A stretch of 47,305 nt of DNA from a virus, in IMG/VR virus record IMGVR_UViG_3300050821_004394, positions 1 to 47,305 of that record. One strand, 5' to 3'. Below the pieces are notes generated by a model that worked only from the letters and a program-made list of their open reading frames with translations, did not search any database and had not been told where the DNA came from. Shown here in pieces: positions 15,419-23,021 of this stretch. A program made the position numbers and the translations under genes. Numbering within the stretch: position 1 is the stretch's first letter; each line of letters begins with the position of its first letter.

Positions 15419-16124
15419 GATTGGGGATCAGCTTTTATCTCTTTCAAAACAGCTTTACCCCCGTGGCCGCGCATTTTCAATGTATGAAGGAAGCGAGCTG
15501 GAGTCGTTGCACATTGCGCTTGGTAAAAGCGAGGAGCGCGCTTATAATGACGCTACGAGCATTCTAAATGATATACTCCCGGATAACGCTGGATTTACAT
15601 TAGACGATGCTGCGGATTGGGAGCGGAGGTTGGGACTTATTACAAATCTTGCCGTTCCTCTCGCGGCTCGGATGGCACTCATTAAACAAAAGATGAATCA
15701 GCCCGGGCCGAATCCAGCAAAAGGATCTTATTTGTATTTGCAAGAACAATTGAATATCGCCGGATTTAATGTAACTGTTTATGAGAATCGTTTTCCTAAT
15801 TATCCGAGTGGATATACAACGCTTACCCCGGAACAGTTAACCGGATTAAATATTTTTCAAACGCTCAATCGCCACGGTCAATTTCGGCATGGAGAAAGGA
15901 GGCATGGTGGACATTATAATAATATGGTGGTTAATCATATCGATGAATCATTAGATGAACTATTTGGATTCGCCGGGGATTGGAAAAATACTTTTTATGT
16001 CTGCGGTTCTCCTGCGGGAACATTTGCAAATGTTCCCGCAGTTCAGAAAGATCAATTTAGGCAATTAATTTTAAAAACCAAGCAAGTACAAACCGTTGGT
16101 TTCTTGCTTATAAATTATATATAA
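15411..16124 (+). CDS. Baseplate protein, Mu gp48-like (DUF2313)
   Basis: A 237-residue protein with an N-terminal half close to the DUF2313/gp48 (gpI-like) pattern: LLSLSKQLYPRGRAFSMYEG, then ILNDILPDNAGFTLDDAADW and ERRLGL, matching LLP.G.aw...g and the aDWE..LGL motif of that family. In Mu-like tails it follows gp47 and precedes the fibre. A His/Arg/Gly-rich loop (RHGQFRHGERRHGGHYNN) is unusual. The coding region also contains a perfect 30-bp DNA palindrome at 16012-16041. Confidence 0.8.
   Translation: MSKIGDQLLSLSKQLYPRGRAFSMYEGSELESLHIALGKSEERAYNDATSILNDILPDNAGFTLDDAADWERRLGLITNLAVPLAARMALIKQKMNQPGPNPAKGSYLYLQEQLNIAGFNVTVYENRFPNYPSGYTTLTPEQLTGLNIFQTLNRHGQFRHGERRHGGHYNNMVVNHIDESLDELFGFAGDWKNTFYVCGSPAGTFANVPAVQKDQFRQLILKTKQVQTVGFLLINYI
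16012..16041. repeat. Perfect 30-bp palindrome inside baseplate gene
   Basis: The left arm CTGCGGGAACATTTG (16012-16026) is followed without a spacer by its exact reverse complement (16027-16041), centred on GC. It codes for the segment PAGTFANVPAV of the gp48-like protein. In RNA it could form a strong hairpin (with the tip opened); in DNA it could be a protein site or cruciform. Confidence 0.9.
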
Positions 16125-16125
16125 A

Positions 16126-16728
16126 ATGATCCCATTAAAAAACAAACCCAATGTCATCGCTCCTAATATAAATTTTTCTTATGGGAGCATTAAAGACGAT
16201 ACTGGCCCAGGAACAAACGATGGCACTCCGGTTAATACTGAAGTGTATTCGGACATGCACATGTTTTTCGAATCACTTATGGCGGCTGCTGGCATAACAC
16301 CTAACAACACATCTGAAAATGATGTAAATGGATATCAATTAATCGACGCGTTAACCACTCTTATTGGTAGTTCGATAAATGCACCATGGAGGGCGATAGG
16401 ATCGGCGGGGCAGCCTGCATTTACAAATTCCTGGGCAAATGTAAGTGGAGGTGTATATACACCTGCAAGAATAAGAAAGGAAAGCGGGGGAACCATTTTA
16501 AGGATAACCGGATCCATAACAGGTGGAAATAATACGGCGGCTTTTACACTAACTGGTTCTGACATCCCGGCTTATTCTTGTTATAGGCCAATAACACAAG
16601 GTGTGGTGGCCGTTGGGATTATGTATGTGCAGGGTGCTGGCGATTCAAATCCTGGGAGGGTGACAATTTATGCAAATGGAACATCTTCCGTTGCGGTTGA
16701 TATTGACACTACAATCGTATTAGACTAA
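16126..16728 (+). CDS. Putative short tail fibre / baseplate fibre protein
   Basis: A 200-residue protein right after the gp48-like gene, the position of the tail fibre in Mu-like phages. The N-terminus (IPLKNKPNVIAPNINFSYGS) carries a short alignment-rich region with NDGTPVNTEVYSDMHMFFES, typical of baseplate-attachment segments. The C-terminal 90 residues are beta-rich and Gly/Thr-rich (TILRITGSITGGNNTAAFTL), ending in VDIDTTIVLD, as in fibre tips. Too short to be the main receptor-binding fibre; the candidates for that are at 27.3 kb. Confidence 0.55.
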   Translation: MIPLKNKPNVIAPNINFSYGSIKDDTGPGTNDGTPVNTEVYSDMHMFFESLMAAAGITPNNTSENDVNGYQLIDALTTLIGSSINAPWRAIGSAGQPAFTNSWANVSGGVYTPARIRKESGGTILRITGSITGGNNTAAFTLTGSDIPAYSCYRPITQGVVAVGIMYVQGAGDSNPGRVTIYANGTSSVAVDIDTTIVLD

Positions 16729-16988
16729 TGAAAATTAAGAAATATAGATTCGTAAATATTACCGATTCTCAGGAAGGGGATATAATAGAGGATGTGGTTT
16801 ATGTCGATAGGATAAATATGGTAGCCTTTCTTCATTGCCCATGTGGATGCGCCGAAGTAATAAAACTTAATCTTATACCTGGAACCCATCCTGGATGGTC
16901 TATTTCAGAAAACACTATTAAGCCTTCTATAAACAGAACTTTGGGATGTAAATCGCATTTCTCGATTATTAATGGAATAGTACAATGA
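16728..16988 (+). CDS. DUF6527-like zinc-binding protein
   Basis: An 86-residue protein with FLHCPCGCAEVIKLNLIPG (about residues 34-52) and TIKPSINRTLGCKSHFSIIN (62-81). The CPCGC cluster and the closing C-x-SHF-x-I pattern fit the DUF6527 family, probably a small zinc-binding fold. The role is unknown; relatives occur in mobile elements, and I recall some beside ubiquitin-like/E2 genes. Here it overlaps the next gene by 4 bp and the fibre gene by 1 bp, in the middle of the tail operon. Confidence 0.7.
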   Translation: MKIKKYRFVNITDSQEGDIIEDVVYVDRINMVAFLHCPCGCAEVIKLNLIPGTHPGWSISENTIKPSINRTLGCKSHFSIINGIVQ

Positions 16989-17728
16989 ATCTGAATATTA
17001 ACACAGATGCCGTTGTCGGAATGACAAACAAATTAGAGGCGTTGCATAAATCTGCTCTCCCAAGCGCAGTGCGTGGCACACTCAATAAGGCGGCGTATGA
17101 TTTAAAAACTGTTACTATGCCTGCCAAAGCCGATGCGGCCTTTGTGAAGCGTTCCGATAACTTCTTTCGGGCAAATAGTAAATATGAATATGCAACCGGT
17201 TTTAAGGTTGATTCAATGATTGCAAAGGTCGGTTTTGTTTCAGAAAAGCTTAAAGGGGGAGATAATTACGCAGTAAAGGATTTAGAGAAACAGGAGGACG
17301 GTGGATCTATTAATAAACGGGCTTTTGTTCCGTTAGAAGGGGCCAGGAAAGATAACACAATGGCGAGTCTTGTTAAGCCGAATGCTCGTCTGAAAAAGAT
17401 AAGAACGATTATTAATCCTATAAACGCAAAGGCGAAAAACGCAAAAGAAGCGTTTGTGAAATCGGTAATGTTTGCAGGAAAAGGAGGGTTTGTTCTTGGA
17501 GAATTAGGAGGAAATCAGATTTTATGGAGGGTTAACTCCTTGAACAAAACCAAAGGCGGTAATTTTAAATTAACAGCTCTTTATTCTTTTAAAGCTGGCA
17601 GGCAAGCGAAGGTGCGCCCGACATTTTTTATGCGTTCTGCAAGCCTTGAATCCGCTAAGAAAATGGAAAAGTATTATATCGACGAGGCAAAGAGACAAAT
17701 TCACAAATTAGAAGGAGGACATCATTAA
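16985..17728 (+). CDS. Hypothetical tail/virion-associated protein
   Basis: A 247-residue, strongly basic protein (many Lys; RLKKIRTIINPINAKAKNAK). The N-terminal section (LNINTDAVVGMTNKLEALHK) and SAVRGTLNKAAYDLKTVTMP suggest a helical tail-completion-like protein such as those adjacent to Mu N homologues, but I cannot assign a family. It is coupled to the DUF6527 gene by a 4-bp overlap and abuts the N-like gene. A structural role is likely from position. Confidence 0.5.
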   Translation: MNLNINTDAVVGMTNKLEALHKSALPSAVRGTLNKAAYDLKTVTMPAKADAAFVKRSDNFFRANSKYEYATGFKVDSMIAKVGFVSEKLKGGDNYAVKDLEKQEDGGSINKRAFVPLEGARKDNTMASLVKPNARLKKIRTIINPINAKAKNAKEAFVKSVMFAGKGGFVLGELGGNQILWRVNSLNKTKGGNFKLTALYSFKAGRQAKVRPTFFMRSASLESAKKMEKYYIDEAKRQIHKLEGGHH

Positions 17729-18949
17729 ATGAGTTGGCTCGATCTTATTCAAAATGATTTGGTAATTACCACCGGGGATGGGAAGCAATTCACTCCATCT
17801 TGGTTAAACGCAACTAAGGTTAAGGAGTTTAATATTGCCGAGTTCGAATTTCCTAATGTGGATGGTACGCTGGTAAAGCGTGGTCGCCCATTGGGTCGTA
17901 AATATAATCTGGAGCTTTACTTTCAAGGGGATGATCATTTAGACCAGGCCGACGACTTTGATTTTTCTTCCAATGATAATCGCCCATGGAAAATAAATCA
18001 TCCCTTTTACGGTAATTTGATTGTGCAACCCATATCCCTATCTTTTGATAACACGGAGTTTAATGTTACGAAAATAACGGGGACGGTCATTGAAACGATT
18101 GATGATACAAATCCAATAACAACGATCAACCCGGTTGATGAAATTGCAACACTAAAGGTTTCGCTGGATACTGCTTTTTCTGATCAGCTTATTGCGCCAA
18201 TGCCTGCGGATGTCGCAACCACCGTATATAACAACAAAAGGAATTTTAATTTAACGGTTCCAATCATTAAAATTCCTAAAGAGTTTGAGGAGTATAATCA
18301 ACTTTTTAACCAGGCTAATGCTGCGGTAAATACCGCCCTTGTATATCCCAAAACAGCGGTCACCTTAATGCTTGCTTTTATTACTAAGCCGGCCACGTTT
18401 ACCGTAAACCTTCAAACTAAAATAAACACACTTAATCAGCAGTTTCAAAATCTTGGGGCCAATATAGCTGGGTTGCAAACAAAATCGGCAAAGCAATTAT
18501 ACCAAACGTTTGCTGGTTCGGTTATTTCCGCGATTTTATATGGGTCTTCTTTGCCATTACAAGCCGGAGAGATTTTAACCGCTAATCAAGTCCTCGCAAT
18601 AATTGATCAAGTCATTGCAACGTATAATCAATATATAACGAACCTGGATCTGCTTCAATCGCCGAACGGGGGAAGTCCTTTATATTTCATCCCCGATATG
18701 GGCAGTCAAATCGCGCTCAATTATTTGTTTAATACGGCGGTATCTAATTTGTTTAGGATAATGCTTGCATCAAAGCAGGAGCGTGTTTTAATTGTTGAAT
18801 ACGATACAAACATTATACTGCTTACCCATCGATTGTATGGGCTGGATCCTTTTGATAATAATATCGAAGAGCTTCTGTTGGAAAACGATCTCGGGTTAAA
18901 CGGGATTTTACAAATCAAAAAGAATACTAAGATAAAGTATTATATATGA
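17729..18949 (+). CDS. Mu gpN-like baseplate/DNA circularisation-type protein
   Basis: A 406-residue protein in the place of Mu gpN, upstream of the gpP-like hub gene. The N-terminal domain (FEFPNVDGTLVKRGRPLGRK, then YFQGDDHLDQADDFDFSS and PWKINHPFYGNLIVQPISL) follows the gpN plan: a Gly-Arg-(x)4-L strand, then a domain that contacts the hub, and an HPxxG strand. The C-terminal half is helical and Asn/Gln-rich and ends with DPFDNNIEELLLENDL. It overlaps the next gene by 4 bp. Likely baseplate hub collar. Confidence 0.65.
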   Translation: MSWLDLIQNDLVITTGDGKQFTPSWLNATKVKEFNIAEFEFPNVDGTLVKRGRPLGRKYNLELYFQGDDHLDQADDFDFSSNDNRPWKINHPFYGNLIVQPISLSFDNTEFNVTKITGTVIETIDDTNPITTINPVDEIATLKVSLDTAFSDQLIAPMPADVATTVYNNKRNFNLTVPIIKIPKEFEEYNQLFNQANAAVNTALVYPKTAVTLMLAFITKPATFTVNLQTKINTLNQQFQNLGANIAGLQTKSAKQLYQTFAGSVISAILYGSSLPLQAGEILTANQVLAIIDQVIATYNQYITNLDLLQSPNGGSPLYFIPDMGSQIALNYLFNTAVSNLFRIMLASKQERVLIVEYDTNIILLTHRLYGLDPFDNNIEELLLENDLGLNGILQIKKNTKIKYYI

Positions 18950-20148
18950 ATCTAATTATAAACGATAGGATTCGGAAGCGTAATATTGAACTATTCAATG
19001 ACTTTAGGGTTAATTTGAAATACGATAGTATTGCCAGTACTTTCTCTTTTAAATTCTATTTTGATCCAACAAACAAAGAACATGCGGAGTTGGCATGTGT
19101 AAGTCATTTCCATGAAGTAATTGTCGAACACAATGGGGAGAAGCTCATAACGGGATATGCGATTTCAAATGCTTTTAATGCGAGTTCGAAAAAGCACCTG
19201 GTGGAGATTGCCGGTTATTCTAAACCCGGAACCTTAGAAGATTGCGACATTCCCCCCACCTCTTTATATGAAGGGTGTTATCCTCTTGAAACCACCGGAC
19301 TCTCATTGAAGCAAATAGCCGAGAAATTATTAAAGCCATTTAGTATTGGGCTTGTAATTGATGCCGTTGCGGGTGCAAATTCCCAGATTCAATTTGAAGA
19401 GGCGGGAGCTGTTACTCTGGTGGATGGAGAAATACAAAACGGCCCTGGAAATATTTTTGCTTCGGAATCATTGGGAGTTTCGGATGCTGCGGAAAAGAAA
19501 ATAGATAAAGCGAATGCGCGGCAGGATCAAAATATCCGTTCTTATCTAATGGAGTTGGCGGTTCAAAGAAATATTATTTTAAGCCATGATGCGAATGGGA
19601 ATCTGTTATTTACAGAAGCGAAAACGAATCAGAAACCTATAATCGATTTCGATCTTCCAAATGGAGACATCCCAGGAACGAGTATGAGTATGTCTTTTAA
19701 TGGGCAGGGGATGCATTCCCATATCGTTGTTATGAGCCAGGCCGATGCGGCGGGGGACAATGCCGGGGAGGAAACGATTGTAAACCCATATTGTCCTATT
19801 TTGTTTCGCCCGGTCGTCCATATTCAAACCTCTGGCACAAACGTTTCATTAAAAGAGTTCGGAAGGCAAAAACTGGCTGCCGAATTAAAGAATGTTGTTT
19901 TAACGATTGCAACCGACAGGTGGGATATTAACGGGGCATTAATTAAGCCCAACAGCATAGTTACTGTTTATAACCCGGAATGCTACATTTATAATAAGGC
20001 CACGCCCTTCTTTGTTCAGGATGTTGAATATATAGGGGATGCAAAGAAAATGACAGCAAGGCTAACCTGTGTGCCTCCGGAGGCGTATAATAAGCAGAAT
20101 GTAAAGAATCTTTTTGTCGACGCGCACCGTAATTTCCCGAGGATATGA
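18946..20148 (+). CDS. Baseplate hub protein, Mu gpP-like (gp27-type)
   Basis: A 400-residue hub protein that would form the trimeric ring joining the tube to the spike. The strand-rich N-terminus (LIINDRIRKRNIELFNDFRV, then SFKFYFDPTNKEHAEL) is followed by HEVIVEHNGEKLITGYAISN, the pattern of gp27/gpD-type hubs. AVQRNIILSHDANGNLLFTE is the conserved inner motif of gpP (AxxxGxxLxxDxxGxLxF). The C-terminus ends in DVEYIGDAKKMTARLTCVPP. It overlaps the spike gene by 4 bp. Confidence 0.85.
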   Translation: MNLIINDRIRKRNIELFNDFRVNLKYDSIASTFSFKFYFDPTNKEHAELACVSHFHEVIVEHNGEKLITGYAISNAFNASSKKHLVEIAGYSKPGTLEDCDIPPTSLYEGCYPLETTGLSLKQIAEKLLKPFSIGLVIDAVAGANSQIQFEEAGAVTLVDGEIQNGPGNIFASESLGVSDAAEKKIDKANARQDQNIRSYLMELAVQRNIILSHDANGNLLFTEAKTNQKPIIDFDLPNGDIPGTSMSMSFNGQGMHSHIVVMSQADAAGDNAGEETIVNPYCPILFRPVVHIQTSGTNVSLKEFGRQKLAAELKNVVLTIATDRWDINGALIKPNSIVTVYNPECYIYNKATPFFVQDVEYIGDAKKMTARLTCVPPEAYNKQNVKNLFVDAHRNFPRI

Positions 20149-20642
20149 ACCTGGTAAAAGTCTATTCAACTTCGGTCGATAATCTTAAACGGACAATTGT
20201 TAAGTTTCTCCGTTATGGGAAGTCCGATGTCCAAACTTCAATGCAGGCGGCTCCTTATGGAATAGATCACAATCCAATAAAGGATATGATTGCTATTTAT
20301 GGGGAGACGGCAAAGAATGGGGATACAGTAATTGTGGGTTATATCAATAAGAACGCGAAGGCCGGGGAGGGGGAATTGAGGTTATTTTCTACGGATGCCA
20401 ATGGAACCGAGAAGATGTATCTCTGGCTCAAAGCCAATGGAACAATGGAACTCGGGGGAAGTGCGGATAATGTCGTGAAATATACCCCGCTTAATTCGGG
20501 CCTTGCAGCCTTCCAGGCTCAAATACAGGCCCAGCTTGTTTTGATTGCGGCGGGGATTGCATCCGCAGGAGGATCGTATTCTCCAGGAACTTTAAACATT
20601 AATATTTCGGCTTCAAAGGTCGCCCAACTCAAAACCCCATGA
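20145..20642 (+). CDS. Baseplate spike protein, Mu gp45-like
   Basis: A 165-residue protein following the hub gene, the position of the central spike (gp45/gpV) that pierces the outer membrane. The middle contains an OB-fold-like stretch GDTVIVGYINKNAKAGEGEL and RLFSTDANGTEKMYLWLKAN, then GTMELGG, as in gp45 where the OB domain passes into a beta-helix. The C-terminus is Ala/Gln-rich and helical (LAAFQAQIQAQLVLIAAGIA). I do not see the HxH metal motif of classic spike tips. Confidence 0.75.
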   Translation: MNLVKVYSTSVDNLKRTIVKFLRYGKSDVQTSMQAAPYGIDHNPIKDMIAIYGETAKNGDTVIVGYINKNAKAGEGELRLFSTDANGTEKMYLWLKANGTMELGGSADNVVKYTPLNSGLAAFQAQIQAQLVLIAAGIASAGGSYSPGTLNINISASKVAQLKTP

Positions 20643-20722
20643 AAGAGTTAATCGTTGCGTTTTTTCGTGTTGTCTATTATTTCTGTACAGAAAAAGTGTT
20701 AAGAATCAAACCAAAAGGTTAA
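20639..20722 (+). CDS. Possible micro-protein (27 aa)
   Basis: A 27-codon open frame whose ATG overlaps the spike stop by 4 bp (ATGA). It encodes KELIVAFFRVVYYFCTEKVL, with a basic end. It has a hydrophobic aromatic core and could be a tiny membrane-associated peptide. The coupling is good but the length gives little statistical support. A perfect palindrome TTTCTGTACAGAAA (20680-20693) lies inside it. Confidence 0.3.
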   Translation: MKELIVAFFRVVYYFCTEKVLRIKPKG

Positions 20723-20732
20723 ATTTGTAAAC

Positions 20733-21056
20733 ATGATACTCTATTTCTCATCGGCGGTTTATATTAATTCAGCAACGGATAATGTTGCGCGTCTGGCAAA
20801 AGTTAAGGCGATTATCGATGCTTTATACGCAGTTGCTTTAACGGCTGCTGCGGATGAAAATATAACGGAATACATTCTGGATGATGGGCAAACCAAGATC
20901 CAGTGCAATTACCGGGGCGTGGATGCCATTACGAAATCTATTCTTTCCTTCGAAAAGATTCAACAAATGCTCATGAACCAAATAAACGGGCGCATCTTCC
21001 GGGTTCAGGACACTAAATCATTCGGAAATAACAACTTTAATAATGGCCGATACTAA
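20733..21056 (+). CDS. gpW-like head-tail connector
   Basis: A 107-residue protein directly before the portal gene, the place of gpW in lambda-like heads. The C-terminal half (TEYILDDGQTKIQCNYRGVD, then AITKSILSFEKIQQMLMNQI and NGRIFRVQD) follows the gpW plan: helix, a DG(x)-beta hairpin, a second helix and a short Arg-rich end. gpW seals the filled head and provides the site for neck attachment. It overlaps the portal gene by 14 bp. The family call is by pattern and position. Confidence 0.65.
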   Translation: MILYFSSAVYINSATDNVARLAKVKAIIDALYAVALTAAADENITEYILDDGQTKIQCNYRGVDAITKSILSFEKIQQMLMNQINGRIFRVQDTKSFGNNNFNNGRY

Positions 21057-22734
21057 GAACATCTGGAATCAAATAAGCGTTTTCCTTAACCCGACTCCAA
21101 AAATGGAGTCTAAGAAGGTGGTGCAGGCCGATTATTCCGGTAGCGGAGGTGTTGGCTTTCGTTTCATGTTTGCCACAGGATTTACCGGGGAAAAGAACCT
21201 TGGGGAAATGGGGCCGCTGAAGGATTATAAACCGGATTACGCTATTTTAACTTTACGCTCCTGGCAGGCGTTTCTTGAAAGCGATGTGGCCCAGACAATC
21301 ATTGGGAGGAAAGTAAAATGGGTTATAGGTAAGGGACTGAAGCTTCAGGCCGAACCAGCGACAGATATACTAAAAGAGGAGGGGTTTAATTTCGATAATC
21401 AGAAGTTTTGCAACTCTGTTGAGGCGCGCTTCAATCTCTTTAAAAAATCCCTTTCCTCGGATTATGCTGGTATGAATACTCTCGATGAGCTTGCCAGCGA
21501 AGCGTATAAAAACGCAATTGTCGGCGGGGATGTCTTGGTTGTATTACGACTCGTTGATGCGGTTCCCAAGGTTCAATTAATTGATGCCTGCCATATAATG
21601 TCTCCCCAATATGGAAATGAAATATTTCCTTTGGTATTACCTAATGGGAACGTGGTAAGGAATGGGGTGGAGTTGGATATGAAAAAGAGAATCGTGGCTT
21701 TTTATGTTCGGCTTTGGGAGAACCCGAATGATATTTTTAAGTTCGAACGGATCCCGGCCCGGATTGAGGGATTGGATATAGAATGCGCCTTTTTAATTTA
21801 CGGATTGAAATTCCGCCTGGATAGCGTTCGCGGACTTCCCCTTCTTTCCGTTGTCCTTGAAACGCTTAAAAAACTTGATCGTTATAAAGAGGCAGCAGTT
21901 GGTGGTGCAGAAGAGCGTCAGAAAGTAGCATATACAATCGTTCACAATAAGCAATCAACGGGCGAGAATCCTTTCGGGAAACAACTTGTTAAAGCTTTCG
22001 ATTCAAGCAATCCCCGGAATGAGGATATGGCAAAGGATACGGTGGGAAATAACCTTGCAAATACAATCGCGGCGACAACCCAGAAACAGGTCTTTAATCT
22101 CCCTATTGATTCTGAGATAAAAATACTTGCCAATGGGCAGGAGTTAACGTTTAAAGAATTTTTCAGCGTAAACTCGGATCACGCCTGCGCTGCGGTTCAG
22201 ATACCACCAAACGTTGCATTTTCAAAATACGAGGATAGTTTCTCTGCTTCCAGGGCCGCGCTTATGGATTGGCAAAACACGCTCGATGTTGATAGGGATG
22301 GTTTTCAATTTTACAGAAAGATTTATGGTTTCTGGTTTACCATACAGGTTCTCCAGAACAAAATACAAGCACCTGGATATTTAGCAGCCTTGTATGCTGG
22401 GGATTCAATGGTTATTGATGCTTATCTAAAAGCCCGTTTCATCGGCGCGCCGGTTCCGCATATCGATCCGGTTAAGGAAGTAAAAGCCATAAGGGAGAAA
22501 CTTGGATTAACCGGAGAGAGTTTGCCGCTTATGACCCTTGAGGCTGCAACCGAAGCACTGAGCGGAGGAGAGGCTAATCATAACATGGAGCAGTATGCAG
22601 AGGAGCTTCAGAAATCGAAGGATCTTAAAATATTCGAACAGCCTATGACCGTTCAACCTGATGGGGGAAATGTTGGTGGGAAGCCTTCCCCTATACCTGG
22701 GAAGAAAGGCAAAAAACCTGTAAAGAAAAATTAA
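21043..22734 (+). CDS. Portal protein, lambda gpB-type
   Basis: Forms the dodecameric ring through which DNA enters and leaves the head. At 563 residues the length is typical. The motifs follow phage_portal_2: LTLRSWQAFLESDVAQTIIG, then AYKNAIVGGDVLVVLRLVDA (about 165-185), PKVQLIDACHIMSP, FRLDSVRGLPLLSVVLETLK (with the RG-x-P signature) and AAVGGAEERQKVAYTI. The C-terminus is polar and ends in KGKKPVKKN. It follows the gpW-like gene with a 14-bp overlap, as in lambda (W-B). Its stop overlaps the convergent RHH gene by 4 bp. Confidence 0.9.
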   Translation: MADTKNIWNQISVFLNPTPKMESKKVVQADYSGSGGVGFRFMFATGFTGEKNLGEMGPLKDYKPDYAILTLRSWQAFLESDVAQTIIGRKVKWVIGKGLKLQAEPATDILKEEGFNFDNQKFCNSVEARFNLFKKSLSSDYAGMNTLDELASEAYKNAIVGGDVLVVLRLVDAVPKVQLIDACHIMSPQYGNEIFPLVLPNGNVVRNGVELDMKKRIVAFYVRLWENPNDIFKFERIPARIEGLDIECAFLIYGLKFRLDSVRGLPLLSVVLETLKKLDRYKEAAVGGAEERQKVAYTIVHNKQSTGENPFGKQLVKAFDSSNPRNEDMAKDTVGNNLANTIAATTQKQVFNLPIDSEIKILANGQELTFKEFFSVNSDHACAAVQIPPNVAFSKYEDSFSASRAALMDWQNTLDVDRDGFQFYRKIYGFWFTIQVLQNKIQAPGYLAALYAGDSMVIDAYLKARFIGAPVPHIDPVKEVKAIREKLGLTGESLPLMTLEAATEALSGGEANHNMEQYAEELQKSKDLKIFEQPMTVQPDGGNVGGKPSPIPGKKGKKPVKKN

Positions 22735-22940
22735 TCGTTTATTGGCGGTCGACGCATTCTATCCGAATAACTCTCCACAATCTTTCTTAAATGCGGCTTT
22801 AAAATAGCCGATAAGTTATTGCCTTCATTCTTTGCAATGTTGTGTAATTGTTCCAGAATTTCTTCGGGAACCCCCGTAATTCTTAATTCAGGAGTAAGTC
22901 CTTTCTCCTTAAAATCCTTTACCTGTCTTTTTTTCCGCAT
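22731..22940 (-). CDS. Ribbon-helix-helix transcriptional regulator
   Basis: A 69-residue protein with the Arc/CopG order: basic N-terminus (MRKKRQVKDFKEKG), a DNA-contact strand PELRITGVP (about 17-25), helix A EEILEQLHNIAKNE (26-39), an NN-LS turn and helix B SAILKPHLRKIVESY (44-58). It would bind DNA as a dimer of dimers at a palindrome. The gene is read leftward, out of the divergent module at 22944-23013, so it probably autoregulates and also acts on the identical module at 9235. The -7 box ends only 4 bp before the ATG, so the mRNA may be leaderless. Confidence 0.75.
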   Translation of the reverse strand: MRKKRQVKDFKEKGLTPELRITGVPEEILEQLHNIAKNEGNNLSAILKPHLRKIVESYSDRMRRPPIND

Positions 22941-22943
22941 GAT

Positions 22944-23013
22944 GCAAATATAAAATTTATTCCATTTGAAATGGAAAGCATTGTCTAAAATAAATAGACA
23001 ACGTTTATTTTTA
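22944..23013. promoter_or_regulatory. Divergent promoter/operator module, copy 2
   Basis: Same elements as at 9235-9304. CAAATATA at 22945-22952 (leftward TATATTTG), palindrome TTCCATTTGAAATGGAA at 22960-22976, second palindrome with arms TTGTCTA and TAGACAA around 7 bp at 22981-23001, and TATTTTTA at 23006-23013. The distances box to palindrome 1 (15 bp), palindrome 1 to 2 (21 bp) and palindrome 2 to rightward box (25 bp) are the same as in copy 1. It drives the RHH gene leftward and the protease/capsid genes rightward. Confidence 0.78.
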
Positions 23014-23021
23014 CGAGCATA

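Noticed and set aside
20720-20727. TAAATTTG as a promoter for the gpW-like gene
   Set aside because: It ends only 5 bp before the start codon, overlaps the stop of the micro-gene and has no -33 match, so probably chance.
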